Positions 24,354 through 38,640 are shown, counted from the stretch's first letter. The stretch: DNA of 64,000 bases from Cryptomeria japonica (GCF_030272615.1 NC_081413.1:608258209-608322208); one strand, 5' to 3'. The notes: generated by a model not told the origin, from the letters alone. Numbers and translations: made by a program.

Positions 24354-25933
24354 AATATAATTAAATTATAGTTTGGGTGTTTTCAGAAAAGCTTATAGAT
24401 TTAGAGATTTTATATTTATGCTTGAAAACATTAGGAGATTAATGTTTGTGTGATTGATTTAAATCTTATTGGACAAATGACAGCATTGATTGATTTGTAT
24501 TAAAATAGTTGTATTTTCTTATCTTCTGGAAATTCCTTATTTGCAAGTTATTTATGCTTTTGGCTGTTGTAAAGAAAGATTGTCTGTATTAGGGTCTTGT
24601 GTAAATGTTGTTAGCAGTCAAGCTTAATTTCGTTGCAATTCTGGTTGAGTTATCATTATGTCCTTTGTTATTATATATCCTTGGTAAGGTGTTGTTGTAT
24701 AACCTTATTGATGTGAGTCATTGTGTGTTTTTGTCCAAATGGTCAATCTTGGGTTAGTGATTGTGTATCCTTCACCTGTGGTTTGTCAGGATTAGTTATG
24801 GTTGTCTGTTTCACCATAGAGTTCTCGTAGAGAGACATTTCCTGTTAGTGTCCTATGAGAGAGAGTGGATTTCGAGCGGGGGCCATGCTCGAAGTGGATG
24901 ACAGGATAACCCGTCAAAAGTCAGTTAAGAAGTGATAACCTAATAATTGATTAGGGGGTGGGTAGAATAAATATTAATTAAGATAATGTACCTCGTGCAT
25001 AGGTGTATTGCTAGTACAGGGCTCATAATGCTACGAGAAGGCCTGGAATGGCAAAATTACCACCTTGTCTTCACGAAAGGATTGGTAGGGTCCACGTGAG
25101 ACTTAGTTGGAGCCGGAAGCCGGGAGAGGTTACCAGGACAGAGAGCCAGGACCTAGGAGGCCTACCATGGTAACCATCAAGCTATGCAATGACACTCTCT
25201 CCTTAGAGTCACTAGTGTTTTGTGAGTTAAGTCACATGGATGTTTGCGGAGTCTTGTAGTTCTTTTGTACTTGTCTTAATTTTCTTGCTTGAGGGTTTTC
25301 TACTATCTCCTAGCACGGTGGGGTGGTTCCATTTAGGGATCACATGGTCGGGTGGTAGTGCCACTTCCCATCGGATGTTCTAGATTGTATCTTTAGGCGA
25401 GGAAAGGCTTCGATGGTGTTTCTTGGTTTGTGGTTCATGTACCAGCTCATGTTCGTGATCATTGTTCAGTTGAGACCTTGTGGTCATTGTATCAACTTTT
25501 ATGTAACCTTGATATTGTAACTTTGTATCTGTGGCATTTTTGGAAGCCATGTAATTATGGATATTGTAATAGTATATCAGTGGAATGTATGTCAATTCAG
25601 TTGCTTTGATCTTATGTATAAATGTTTTATGGAAATTGGATACATTGGAATACTTTAATTTCTTCGTTATGGAATTTAGATGTATGTGTAGTTTTGCACT
25701 TAAACATTTACTTTATCTAATTAAATGGACAATTGAATTAACCATGGTGTTAATATAATCTACGATTAATCTTCGTTGGTAACCCTTAGGAAGTCATGTG
25801 TTAGTCTTCCGCTATGTTATTAGACGTGCAATGGTTATAATTAATGCACTTAATCTTTAAAAAAAAAAATTATTTCACCCTTTAGTTGCCTAGTTGTGTT
25901 GTTTTCCTTTAGGGTTCCTAGCGGGGCATTACA
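24354..25933 (-). other. Possible Gypsy LTR start (minus)
   Basis: On the minus strand the sequence starting TGTAATGCCCCGCTAGG at 25933 has the form of a plant Gypsy LTR terminus, and it cuts the Copia remnant at 25934 onward. No partner LTR was identified and the lower boundary is unknown. No ORF of a retroelement protein was recognised inside. Confidence 0.4.
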
Positions 25934-26995
25934 CAAGCTCCTCTAAACTTATCATCATCAAACAATATACAATTTGCATGTACAAGAACTAGATGACCCT
26001 TTAGGCATGGAGAGATATTGGGGTTTCCATGCATCTCCCAAAGTCTAGTTCAAAGTGTGTAGAGACAACTAATGTTTGATATAGCACACATAGTACCATT
26101 ATGGTACTACTCCATGGTGATTTATTGTCTAATGCAATTGGTCCAAGTATGAGCCCAATCAAACAAGAAAAAAGATCTATCCACCTGAGATGTGCAAGGA
26201 TGTCATTTCGCCAAGACTCATAATTACTTTTTAAAAAGATCACAACAATAGGATGGGTAAAAAAAACCCATGATAACTCTTCAAAATGAAATAATCATAC
26301 ATAAATAAAATTAATAGATCTAATGATGATATCTTATGCAAAAAGATACCTTTTAGGTTCCAAAGCATTCAAGTAATTGACCATAATGTGAAAACACAAA
26401 AAAAAATGAATAAAATGTACTTGGGGTAGATTCTAGAAAAATTGCATCTATGGTTAAGAATAGCTCCAATTCACCTTTCCAATGTCACAAGAATTGTAAA
26501 AATTAAAGATATTGGTGAAAATATATGAGTTTACAAGTAGAAATAGAAGATTTAACTTTGACTGAGAATAACAAACATCCACCACTAGAAAGAGATCGGA
26601 ACCAGCCAATAATGAGCTAAATTTAGCCAATCAATAACTAGTAGACACGACCTTTTTTATCTAATTTCTACCAAATTTACTCGCTAATGGCAAAATCTAA
26701 CAAATAACATGAAAATTTTTTGGGGAAACCCAAAAATCATTTTTCCAAAAAATTTACAGAGAAAAGTTATGGCTAAATCTTGTTCTCTTTTGTAATTTTT
26801 TTTTTCGTTTTGCCTGTTTTCTTTTCTCACAAAAATTTATGATTTTTTGCAAACTAGCAGATATCCAAATGGTTTTTGTGGTAGTGAACAAACCCCATAA
26901 ATTATTTTTCTCTAAGATGAGCCTATTTTTCTCCTCAAAACTACATCTATCATAAAACACACAAGAAGTCAAAAATTTGGTGCTCTAATACCATA
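25934..26995 (-). pseudogene. Copia gag remnant with degenerate primer-binding site
   Basis: At 26243-26001 (minus) the translation contains NYESWRNDILAHLRWIDLF, the tryptophan-containing start of the Copia gag (UBN2-type) domain, then decays. About 740 bp upstream on the same strand, TGGTATTAGAGC (complement of 26982-26993) is one mismatch from the initiator-tRNA-Met primer site. Order and strand fit the 5' end of a Copia element truncated at 25934. Confidence 0.6.
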
Positions 26996-29969
26996 AAGAA
27001 ATTGATAGCTAACCCCACAACTCCTAGAAATCACCTACAACCAAAATTCCTATCACATTTGAAGAGAAAAAGTCATGATTTATACTATGTAGCCTTGTCA
27101 AAGAATTTATCCAAAGAGGAATCTGATATTGAGATTAACCTATAATTGAATTGGATAGATTACAATGAACATAATGATTGCTTATAATAGCATAAAGATA
27201 AAAGCTTGGAGCTAAGCTATAGGACAAGGTTAAAAGAGAGCTTAACAAGTGTTCACATCATAATGAATAAGACAACATATGCTAAATATAGTTCAATCCA
27301 ATAAAATAAAAAGAACTCTTAAATTTAGCTTAAGTGAATAAAATAAAAAAGGACCTAATTAGATAATTATTTAGTTGATTGTCCTAATTAATCCAACACA
27401 CATGTCAACGAAATGAGGGCAGCAAGGAAGAGGAATAGTAGGAATTCATCTGGATATTAGGGCTCAACCAAGAGAACATTTCACCTTGAAATCAATGAAG
27501 ATGACGAAAAGAAGGTAATAAAAATGAACCCAACCAATTATACCTATCTACTCACCAAACAAAGAGAGAATCATATACTTTGTTTTATACCACCTAATAT
27601 GAAGGTACACCCAACCTTCTCTTTTATTTCTTCACCAAACTAATAATTTACATACTCTACTTTATACCAGTAGCTACCACTTATACATATACAAATACTT
27701 CTCAATTCAAAAAACTACAAAATGGAAACATGGACTTAAGTAAATGTTTTTCTCACAATAGTAAATAAAGATGTACACCAAAGATACACTACTAAAAAAG
27801 ACAATTGTTGATTGAAAAAAATTAAAGCTAGACATGATGTAACCAATTTACTATAATATGTTCACCATTAATGTCAGAATAAAGAAAACACAAACAACAC
27901 GAGAAATTAAATTAATTGTCCTCTACACTTCTTCCATTTTGCTTCTACATTGAAAATAAACCCCTTATAACCATAATCTTAAAATTACCCTCTAACAAAT
28001 TTTTACAAGATTCTAAATTTGTCATTTTTGGTAATATTTCGTATAACTACCAAACTAATTATTGAAAGCTAACTAGAGTGACACTATTTGTGAGGTTTCT
28101 ATACTAATTGCATGCATGAAATAAAATATAGCTGAAAATTATAATTTTTGAAAATCCTAAAACAAAAATCAAAATACCCAATTTAAAGCCTCATATGAAG
28201 GAATTTGACCCAAGAAAAGTGATGAATTTCGTTCCAATCGAATGGTTATGCTTGGCATCTTTTTGAACTCTGCGAGATGTTTCTCCATGGACAATTTCAG
28301 CACAAATAGACAATCATCCCTACATTAAAGCATTTAGCAACCCTCATAGGAAAGAATTCTAATGCATTCAAAGAATGAAGGCAACGGAAATGAATAACTA
28401 TAATCAATGCAAAACATTTGTAAGGCAATGGGAGATCATAAAACAACTAAACTCAAGAGTAGTGCATGGTAGCTAGCTCCAAGATTCTCTCGCCCACTTC
28501 ATTTTCTCCAAAGTGGCAACCTATCTCAAAACACCCTACAACTATTAAACAACAAAAAACCAAAATTTTGTAGACTACATTATGACCTCAAAGTTCCATA
28601 TCCTCCTTATCTACGTGAAAATAAAATTTAAAAATTTAATGGTAATCTTTCACGAACACTTATACAAGGCTCACTTCATGATTGATTTGAAAGGGCTTCA
28701 GAGACAACTCACAAAAAAAAGCCATCAATTAGACAACTTATTTAATAGTTCATGGTCAATTCCCTCCCGGTATTTATATGAACAAATATGCTTTGGCAAA
28801 GAGTAAATAGAGAACATATTTTAATTGTTACTTTCATAATCTGTGGCCATCTAGAAGAGTTCAATAAATGGATTTGGCAAACCTAGCAACGAAAAGGTGA
28901 AACTTTCATTAGCTCCTATGCAAAAGGGTTTTCCTTTGTGATTTGTAACAATGCATAACATATAGATTTGTTGCTTTAGAAGGGGTCTTTGTCATGGAAC
29001 AAAACATGTTTATGCTTAAAATGATGGTTCCAAGACTTCAACCCCAATACAAACATATAATTACAATTTCAACATCAGTGAGAGTTCTCATTCTACAATT
29101 ATATTTTTAAGGAACCTCATATCTCTCTTGAACTATAAACTCCATCAAGAAATTGATTTCAAGATCAAGAATGGCCAATTCTCACACAACATTTATGTTT
29201 TCCTAAATTCTTATGAAAATGAACCTTTCTTATAACTACCAATAAAAATAAAAATAAAGATAGATCTAGATAGATGTCAAAATATGAAACTAAACAATAG
29301 ATTATAATGCATTAACAATCAAGTGTAAATGAATAATGCATAAGACAAATGAATGTCCCAAACTTTGGTTTTCAACCAAAAAGTTAAAACCACTAAAGTA
29401 AACTACTTGGTAAAAGGGGGGCAATCTTAGCCATCAAAACATTTTTCCTATAAATAGGAAAACTACTGAGGACAAAGCTTCCTCTAATTTCATAATTTTT
29501 ACAAAGAAGGGTTCTATTCGTGTACAATATAGGCCCTTATATCCTTTGTCCCCAAAAGAAATCACTAAAACAAGGTCCTATCCAAGAAGATATAGTGCTC
29601 AAGGTTTAACACAAATCACCTTCCAAAAAAGTCCAACTATAAAGTGAATGAAATTCCCAATATGTCTTTCTAGGTAGAAGATTTTCCCCACCAAGTGTGG
29701 GTTAAGTTTTGGTTATCATAGGCACCCTTATTCACAATTTTATTCCACAACGCTTTTTTTTATTTTAAGATTTATTTAATGGTTGAGCTCCCAAGACCAA
29801 AATTTATGTTAAGTGAAAACAATTCCACCTAACATAAATATAAAAGTATAAATGAATATGATTTCCAAACAAGAAATTTTTATGATAATGGAAAATAAAA
29901 TTATAAGTATTAAGGAATAAATAAATGAATATTAAACTAAATATAATTCCTAGAAAACATTTAATCAAA
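26996..29969. other. AT-rich intergenic DNA
   Basis: No gene or clear mobile-element end. Part of 26996-28000 could be the decayed LTR of the Copia remnant, but its terminus was not found. Confidence 0.5.
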
Positions 29970-32178
29970 ATGAGAATTTTAGATTTTATAGCTTTTTTAG
30001 TTAAAGTTGTTTATCCAATTATTAACAATAAGGATTATACTTTCTTACAGTTAAAAAAATAAGTTAATCTAGTCAAACAAATTGAAAGATGTTTAAATGT
30101 CAAATCAAGTTCAGAATTTAATAATAAATTACTTGTTCGTAGATTTATTGATGATTAGGTTAAAAATGTTTGGATTAAAAAACTTGGTCTGCAAATTTCT
30201 TTATTTAGAATGATTCAAAAACGACTATTTATTGTTTTCTTTAAGGATAATAAAATGCAAAATGTAGTTATAGATAAACAATACTGGAATGTTGGAAGTT
30301 GTGTGTTTTGTGCCCTTAAATGGTCACTACAAGGTGTAAATGAAGAAGTTCTAGCTTTGTCATGCCCTCGTTGGCTTACCTTAAAAAAATGTCTCGTCAA
30401 TGATGTGGATCTTCTTACCACGGATTTTGGCTCATGTCTAGAAGGTTTTAAGGATCAACAAAACTAGACCAATTTTTGCTCGCCTAGATGCTAGGGATTC
30501 TGTCTCTCTCCCGTTGGGGCTTTAGATTCCAAAGGTCATAGAAATTTCTATGGAAGACTCATCCTTCTCATGTGAAATTGAGATTCTAGGTGGTCTAAAT
30601 GCCTTTTATTTATGTCGAAAAGAATGACACATTAGAAAAACTCATCCAATTATTCTCATTTGGCTTGGTAATATGGATCCCAAACAAAAATCTAGGACTT
30701 TTTAAAGTGCTAGTAATTTGATGATCTCTAATCATGAAGAAGGGTCTAACCCTCCACCGTTATTAGGGTTGATAACCCTAAGCCCTCTATCTTGGATACT
30801 AAAGTGGCTGAACTTTGTAAGGATAAAATGGACCCTCTAACTTTCAATAACAAAAGTACCTATGTTGTTCGAAAAGGTTCACAACTGGTTTCTCCCCTTA
30901 AGGTTGGCTTATAAAATTTTATATTCTTGACCCCCAAGAATGATAGTGGGGATAGAGCCAGAGGGCTGTTATAGGTTCATGGGCAACATTCCCTCCTCTT
31001 TGACTCTTATGTGGAGCCTTCATCTAATTTTTTTTTCATCTTCTCTCCCTAAGGTGTCTTTGTCTGTTATTTCATCTCATATTGCCAATGGTTAAGGTTC
31101 CTCTTAACATTTTGTGGTTCCTCATCATTCAGGTAGTGCTAAGAAAAATGTTCAGTAGATTGTTTTGGAAGGTATTAGGCAGAACATTGCCCTCAATTGC
31201 AATAACTCAAAATATAACTTATCACGCAAAGTATCTTGAGCATAATGATTTACAACTATCTCAATCTAACTTTTCAAACTTTAAGATGTGAGATTATAAT
31301 CCTAATCCTCCTTAGGAAAATGAACCTATCTCAATTGTCAAAAATCTAGTTCATGAAATTGAAAATAAAACCCAATATTGTAGGGGTTTGCAGCTTCCTA
31401 AGAGTTTGTCAAAATCATATTCTATTATTGAGAATGTCATTAAAATGAATAGTAGCAGTTCCAAGGATATATCTAATGGCTTAAAGGAATATCCAATAGA
31501 TTTGAATTCTTCTTCAAACATTCTAAAATATGTGAACAATGTTGAACCTAAAGATATAACTTCTAGCTTAGTGCAAACCCCAAATAAATTGGGCTTGGGG
31601 AGTTTTGTTTCAAACCACTACCTAAAATCTTCCTACATTGTACAACAAGAATAGAATATTGCTCATAGTTTGCCAATGTATGAAAAGATGAATAGAGAAG
31701 CTATCATAAAAGATAACATGGGTAAGAAGGAATCTATGATTCTCAATATCGCTCCAAGCAAATTGGATTTACAAAAAGTTTATTTAGAATTTTCTTTGAA
31801 CTCTTCAAGCATAGGAAAACATGAGCTCAAGATCCTAGGCATGATTTGATAATGAGTGAACAGATGCAACTAATTCCTATTCAAAATGTTAACTCCATGA
31901 AGGAGGAAGAGATAGTCCCAAGCATCCCTCCAAGACAATTGGAATAGGGGAATGTTGATCAAGATTCTACTTTGATCTCTTCAAACACTACCAAACATGG
32001 CCATGATTTTGGGCTTGATTTGGCATTAGAAGAGGATTTACAATTAGAACTTATCATGAATGAGACTCTGAACCCTAATAAGGAGGCTTCTAACATCCCA
32101 AATAAGACAGATATTGGTAATAAAAGCAAGATTCCTAAATGTGTTGATAGCTTTAGGAAATCAAGCGATATCTCTTAG
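29970..32178 (+). pseudogene. LINE-A ORF1 (DUF4283-type RNA-binding protein), broken
   Basis: The best segment, 30160-30467, reads WIKKLGLQ, then KRLFIVFF, WNVGS and LALSCPRWLTLK, matching the DUF4283 pattern of plant LINE ORF1 proteins. A degenerate zinc knuckle follows at about 30600-30640 (YLCRKE-stop-HIRKTHP). The remainder up to 32178 is open only in patches and rich in Asn, Ser and Lys. In living LINEs ORF1 coats the transcript. It is interrupted by many stops. Confidence 0.65.
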
Positions 32179-32183
32179 CTTGG

Positions 32184-35100
32184 TTTCATGGGGATTCATT
32201 GCACTTCTTCAAATATCAGGGGTCTTGAATCCCTTGGTAGAAAATATATTGTTAGAAGATTTCTAAATATGGATAGTAAAAAACATGATATCCTCTTATA
32301 AGAGGTAAAAGCTACAAGCTTCATACTTCAGACTAATCTTAAATTCATCTGAAAAGATGTTGTCCAATTTTCCACCAACCATGAGAAAGGAAAAGGGGGT
32401 TCAGTCATTTTCCTTTCAAATAGGTGGGCTCAATTTGTCAACTATTCTAGCTCATCCCCATGCAATAGAGCAGTTTGGCTAATCATTAAGAAGGAGGATG
32501 TCATTTTTTTATTTTGCTCAATGTATGCCTCTAATGACTATAGAGATGGTTTTGTAATTTCCAAGATATTCTCGAATTATAAGGGGGGATTTCAATATGA
32601 TTAAAAATTTTGAAGACAAGGTGGGCGGTATAAATATTGATTGGAAAGGTAAACGCAATCTTATGAACCATTTAGAAGGAAAGACGAATGAGAATATGGG
32701 TATCCAGTATATATGGCATGATTCTTAAAAGGGCGATAAAAGAATATAATGTAGACTTAATAAATTTTATGCTAATAAGGACTTCTTCAGCTTTGACAAT
32801 GAAGAAAATGGGTGTTTTGTCAAGGTATATCCTTATTCCTTGTCTAACAATCTCCCTATCAAGGTCATAATTCAGATTAATACTATGGTGACTAAGAGGG
32901 AAATGATAGAAACTACTTTATTCTCAACACCAACTTTTTGTTAGATGAAAATTGCAACGATGTTATCCTCACTCTCAGGGAAGTTAATAAATTGGTGCTA
33001 AAAGACAAATCAAATACAAAAAGGTAGGAACAAAATGTTAACAACTGGAAAGTAATCAATCAAACCATTGGAAAGAAAAGAGCCTTGGACAAAAGAATGA
33101 TGGAAGATGGCCCCAAAGAAAATCTCTTATACAGTAAAGCTCAGCTTCAAAGTGACCATACCAACCCAAAATTTATTGAATAATTAGCTGGTATCATAGA
33201 ATTAAAAAGTTGCAAACTAGCAAAATTCAAGGCCTTAAAGTTAGGGAAAAGATGAAGTGGTTAAGGAATGGAAATAAAGGTTCTAATTTTTTATTTAGAT
33301 ACATACAAAATAAAGGTAGAAGGGGGAGAATATAAGATATGGGCACAAGATAAAATGATATATGATAGTGATGAGATTAAACAATAATTCTTTGCTTTTT
33401 ATAAGAATCATATTTCTTATGAAGCAAGTAATGTGGATAATCAAAGAGAAAGGGACCTCTGTAAGCAGTTCATTCCAAAAATATTTTCTTTAGAGGATTT
33501 TGACAATCTTAATAAGGACGTCACCATTGAAGAAGTTTAAAAAGCAATAAGTGTCTTCAACTATGATAATTCCCCTAGGGATAATGGCTTACATGTTGAA
33601 TTCTATAAGAAAAATATAAATTGGGTAAGTCAAGACTTGATCCAAGTGCATAATGAAGCTATGAAAAAAGGTTCTCTTTGAAGTAATATCAATAAGGGAG
33701 TGATTCAGTTGACTTCTAAAGATGGTGATAGATCTCTAATTAAAAATTTGTGCCCAATCACTTTGCTTAATGTTTCTTACAAAATCCTTCCTAAGATTAT
33801 TTCTTTGAGGTTAGTGACATTCTTCCTAACATAGTTAGTAATAATCAAATAGGTTTCATCAAAGGTAGCTAGATTCTTGAAAATCTCCTAACTATCTGGG
33901 AGGCCATGGATTTGGCTAAGCACTCTAACAAGAACAAAACTATGTTTCTCCTAGACTTTGAGAAAGCATATGACAACGTTGAGTGGTCATTCTTGGCAAT
34001 GCCTCTTGAAGCCTTTGAATGTCCTAATTAGTTTTGCAATATGGTGAAGACTCTGCTAAAGGATGTTGTTTCCCAAATTGATGTAAATGGTTCCATAGCT
34101 GGAACTTTTTCTTTGGAGAGATCCATAGACAAGGATGCCCACTTTCTCCTGCGCTTTTTGTTATTGCGTCTGATACTTTGTTTTATCTTTCAAAGAATCC
34201 TTTATGTCTCCTAACAATAGATGTATATCCCTCCCTAACAAGGAGGATCTCCTTAATATACATTTTATTGACGATATTGCTTTATTCTTGGATCTAACTG
34301 AATAAAATATCGGGCTCCTTATATAAAAAATAGACATTTTTTTGTCTTGCTTTTGGAGAAAAGGTGTCTAAATTAAATCCCATTCTACTAGGTTGGAATG
34401 AATCCCCTCCTCGGTGGCTTAGCAAGTATGACTTTCAATTGGTGGTCCCACTAAGATAGTTAGATATCTTGAAAACTTTTTTTCTATTAATCCGAACTTA
34501 AAAGATATGTGGCTCTAGATCAAGAGAAAAATTGGATGCAAAATTGATAAATGGAAATAACAGTTTTTATCTTTGGTTAGAAGATTCCAAATCTGCCAAA
34601 AGATTTTATCTTCCTAGCCTTTTTTAATCATTTGTTTAGCTATTCAACAACTATCAGGTCAATTGGATTTTAAAAAGACTCAAAAAATACTTATGGCTGA
34701 ATGGAAAGGGCAAGAGGAAAAAGCATTCAATCAAATGGGATTGGTGTTGCTTGGATAAAGTCTATGGAGGCCTAGTATTGAAGGATCTAAAGCTTCATGG
34801 GATTCCACTTGCTACTAAGTGGATTGTTAAAGCTAGTGAAGGAAATGACCCTTGGAAGGCATTAGTTAGGAATAATATAAAGCTTGTTGTCCCTAAGCAA
34901 GCAAAATCTTAGAACTTGCTCCCTTTCTATGATTTTCTTATTGGCAACTTCTCAGTTATTCCTGCAAGATCCATTGTGTTTAATAGTCTCTAAAAAGCTT
35001 GGGAGTTGTTGAGCAACAATATTAGTAATAATGGTTTAGTGGAAAACAATAATAAGCTTCATTCTTAAAAATCCATCTGGTAGAATCTAGAGCATAAAAA

Positions 35101-35623
35101 TAAACCCCTTGTCGTGCTTCAAGGATGTTCTACTAGAAGTTGGTCCTTGAAAGGAATCAGGTGTTTTAAGGATATCTTGGCAAAAGATCAATTAAAATAT
35201 TGGGCTTCATTAAGCAGTGAGTATGACCTTCCTCAATCAAATTGGAGAACCTACTCATTTCTCAAAGAGTCACACAAGAATATGTAACTACCTAAAATCT
35301 GTATTCATGAGAATAATAGTGTTAGTCAACTAAAATGGATTGATGGCAATAAAATCCAAAAGGTATCTACTAACCTAATTTAAAGATCTTTAAGTTTCAA
35401 TAATTCTATTTTAATTGTCATGTTCCCTTTCCAAAAAATAGTTCTTACTGTTTAGAGTAAGTCTGATTATCCAAAACAAAAAAATTAGGACCTACGGATA
35501 ATCGATAAACATTATCCTTTATGGTTAAATAATCAAATCAGATTTAATGTTGGACTAATAAATAATATTTGAAATATTTTGAAGGAAATTAAAGAGTGAA
35601 AAATTGAAAATTACATTTAAGAA
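32184..35623 (+). pseudogene. LINE-A ORF2, endonuclease and reverse transcriptase, first part
   Basis: Frame fragments in order: an endonuclease start (SSNIRGLESLGRKYIVRRF with the following DILL and a stop before EVKA) at 32210-32330, and the reverse transcriptase core at 33840-34290. The core includes GFIKG, MFLLDFEKAYDNVEWSFL and the catalytic FIDD motif near 34262. A post-RT region follows (VYGGLVLKDLKLHGIPLATKW near 34770). Coding-like sequence continues to 35623, with stops where Trp codons would be expected. Numerous stops and frameshifts inactivate it. It ends exactly at the solo-LTR target site. Confidence 0.88.
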
Positions 35624-35960
35624 TGTTAAGTGGCAATTGGCATTTCTTTTACAACATGACCAAGTGGCAAAATATAACCAAGAAAGTTAGGAGGTGGAAG
35701 ACTAGTCGAGGGGAAGTTACATTCTTGGAAATGAAAGGAATCTTCCCTCTTGATCGTGAGTTTTGAGTATGGATGTTTTTTATTAAAAAAGAAGCGTTAA
35801 CTAGGGCGTTGACCCTTTACATAGCCAAAAGGCTATCAATTTTAAACAGACCAAGCATGGGTGCAAACCCCAAACAAACAAAGTTGGACAAGTCAAACAA
35901 ACCTGTCAAACCTACAACAACCCAACCCAACTCAAGAGTGGGGAGAAATACCCAAAACTT

Positions 35961-36324
35961 CATGAAGGGGGAGCAAGGAAAGGGGGGCAGATTTTCCCTT
36001 CTGCCTGCAACAAACAACCATCTAGGCAACACTATCATTAGGAACATTCAAATAAAAATCAGGTGGCGAAGACCCCACAAATTCATTGTCAGACTATTAT
36101 TGCAGAACAACAATAGACTATTGCATCAAGAGCAAAATCGCCATGAGAAGAGCGAAGTTGTGGAGTAGGAGTAACAAATGTAGGAGCCAAGGGAGCGGAA
36201 GAGTCCACGGTAGCAGTAACATCAGCAAAGGCTTCATCAACAATAAGGGGCACCTCATCTCGAGAGGATTCAACTGAGACAGAGTCAGAAGCATTAATTG
36301 TCAAGTGATCTTTAGTAGCATCTA
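35961..36324 (-). repeat. 365-bp LINE-B duplication, left copy
   Basis: This stretch of the LINE-B ORF1 tail and adjoining sequence is repeated in direct orientation at 43074-43437, so the Copia element sits between two copies. The copies differ at roughly one base in ten by eye, plus two indels near 36120 and 36230. On the minus strand both still read SDSVSVESSRDEVPLIVD. Confidence 0.85.
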
Positions 36325-37958
36325 TTGGCATTGCCAAAACCGGTTAATCCAGAGAACCAGTATATGACAAGACCGATTAACCTAGAGAACCAATATATGA
36401 GCTAAGATTTGTCATTGATGTCTAACACTGGCCGGTAGAGTGGTATCAGTGGAGTGGTGTATCTCAGTAGTAAAAGTGTTGACTTGTAAACACATGGAAA
36501 CAACATGAGAGATAGATGACCAAAGTTTCAATTAGCTCAAGGGAAGAAAGACTAAGCTAACTAGTCTGTCACTCAAGAAGATTGGTGTTGAGGTCAAATC
36601 TTTAGGTTGGCCATTCTGATGATGATGAAGTCACAAAAGGTGACTTAGGCAAGAAGGCTTGAGGTTGTATGCAAACCAGAACCTCATTGGCAAACAGGAA
36701 AAGAGACTTGATGTAAGCACAGCAAACTAGCAATCAAAGATTGAACCGGTAATGAAGAGCATAGTAGTATACCAGTACACCGGTGAGGCAGAAGGAAGAC
36801 AGGTGATCACCATAAATCTCGGAGCGGTGATCGGTTATTTAGTTGCGGTGGCAAAAGGTGAGTTGGTGAGCTTCTGTCTACGCCAAAATAAAAGTTGGTG
36901 AAGTCAACTTCAGTCATCGTGCAATTAAGCCATGATTACTTGCGGACTTTCTGGTTTGCATTTATAAGACTGAACCCAACCCAGAAGTCACTATTTTTGG
37001 TGGATGCGATGGTAGAATTGATTGAGTAGTTGGCAGAATTTTCGCATGGCATGCAAAGCAAGAGCGGGAAGATTTGAATTCTAAATCTACTGAAAATTTG
37101 TGATTGTATTGATTAAGGAAACACCTGAAGGTGACGACAAAGAATGTATAAATTATTTTGAGTTCATTCAAAATATTATTGATCGTAAAATTTGCAAAGT
37201 ACAAATCATGTGCAAGGCGATCCAAAAAGTGCAGAGTAGAGTGTGAGGAAGTGCTACAAGATTTAGCAGAGGAGAGAGTGTATGAGGTAGACTGGCAGAG
37301 TGCAGAGCCGAGGATAAGAGGATCGACAGAGTGCAGAGCCGAGGATAAGAGGATCGGCAGATTGCAGAGCTGAAGGTATAAGCAGAAAAGTGGTGTTGTG
37401 CAGAGCAGACACAACCGGTGTGGATAGAGTATGATTTACATTGTGATCTGATCAAGCTATCAGTAACTACTTTAGCAGATCATCTTTATGTTGCTTTCTA
37501 ACCATTGCAACTCAAATCCCTTAACCGGGTGGACTTTAACAAGTCCCTTTGTAAAATCCCTTAACCGGGTGACATCTTAATTGATGTTCCTAACTCCTTT
37601 AACCAGACTACCTTTAATAGGGTAAAGGCACTAACAGGCCTTAAACGAAATCCCTTAACCGAGTGGCACCTAACAGTGTCTTTGTAATCTCCTAACAGGG
37701 ATGGCTCCTCACCGGGCGTACTCCAGAAGAGTACAAATTTTGTGAGTTCCTACTCACACCGTGGTTTTCTCCCATTTGGGTTTCCACGAGATAAATCTTG
37801 GTGTCACTGTATATCTTTTCATGCATGTATATTCTCCTGCAGTAATTATGTATATTAATGAATATTAAGTTAGTACATATTTGAGTTAAAAGTTTTAATT
37901 GTGAAAAATTGATAGTGTTGATTCACCCCTTCCCTCTCAGCACCAGTTGGGACAAACA
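36325..37958 (+). repeat. Copia 5' LTR
   Basis: Starts TTGGCATTGCCAAAACCGG (first TG lost) and ends GGGACAAACA. It contains two ~32-bp direct units with AACCGGTTAATC at its start, a 32-bp tandem unit near 37298-37365, and four loose repeats of CCCTTAACCGGGTG at 37509-37690. A TTTATAAG box near 36960 may be the promoter core. It also has the common plant Copia block CCCATTTGGGTTTCCACG at about 37774. Confidence 0.92.
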
Positions 37959-37960
37959 AT

Positions 37961-37972
37961 TGGTATCAAAGC
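37961..37972 (+). promoter_or_regulatory. Copia primer-binding site
   Basis: TGGTATCAAAGC two bases after the 5' LTR, one mismatch from the initiator tRNA-Met complement TGGTATCAGAGC. Confidence 0.85.
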
Positions 37973-38021
37973 ACAGATCCTTAGATTCAGAAGAATCTTA
38001 ACAGCTTAAACAAAGATCCAA

Positions 38022-38640
38022 GATGATGTGAAAGGAGGGTCCTAAGTTCTCTAAGGAGATTTACACCTTATGGTGTGGCAGAATGAAGCTATATCTAAGA
38101 AACCTAGGAGAACATTACTGGAATCATGTAATCACAGAGTACAATGAACCATCAGGGGTTCTCACTCTAGATCAGATCAAGGAAAGGCAAGACAATATTG
38201 TTGCTATGGATTTGATTCATAGCACTCTTTCTAATAATGAGTATGTTGAGGTTCAAGATTTGAAAATAGCTTTTTAGATGTGGAATAAGCTGAAGATAGT
38301 TTATGGAGGAGATCCTCATGTTCAAAAGGCTAAAGTGGACATCTTGAGAGGAAAATTTGATGAGATGAGGATGCAAGAAAGAGAGAATATAGAACAATAT
38401 AGTAAAAGGATAAAGGATGTAGTAAATTCCATCAGAAGTGTTAGAGGAAATCTTGAAGAAGATGATGTGGTTAGCAAAATCTTGAGGACCTTGCTATCAC
38501 AATAAGCCATAAGAGTTTCTGCAATTCATGAACTCAAATCCTTGGGAGCAGTTAATGTTTTGCTTGATTCACTGATTGGAAAGTTGATTGCCTTCGAACT
38601 GAGCAACTATGATAACAGTGTACCAAAGATTGATGTTGAC
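38022..38640 (+). pseudogene. gag: Copia gag, truncated
   Basis: MKLYLRNLGEHYWNHV and IEQYSKRIKDVVNSIRSVRG belong to the UBN2-type gag domain of Copia elements. Stops interrupt it near 38030, 38277 and 38503. The frame then passes straight into integrase at about 38640, so the gag C-terminus with its zinc knuckle, the protease and the integrase N-terminus have been deleted. Confidence 0.85.

Noticed and set aside
35773-36168. 131-codon plus-strand ORF similar to one at 43071-43478
   Set aside because: The similarity comes from the duplicated LINE-B segment; the real coding sense is the minus strand.
36962-37455. Minus-strand Cys/Leu/Ser-rich ORFs of ~150 codons, repeated at 42075-42536
   Set aside because: They lie inside the two Copia LTRs and exist twice only because the LTR does.
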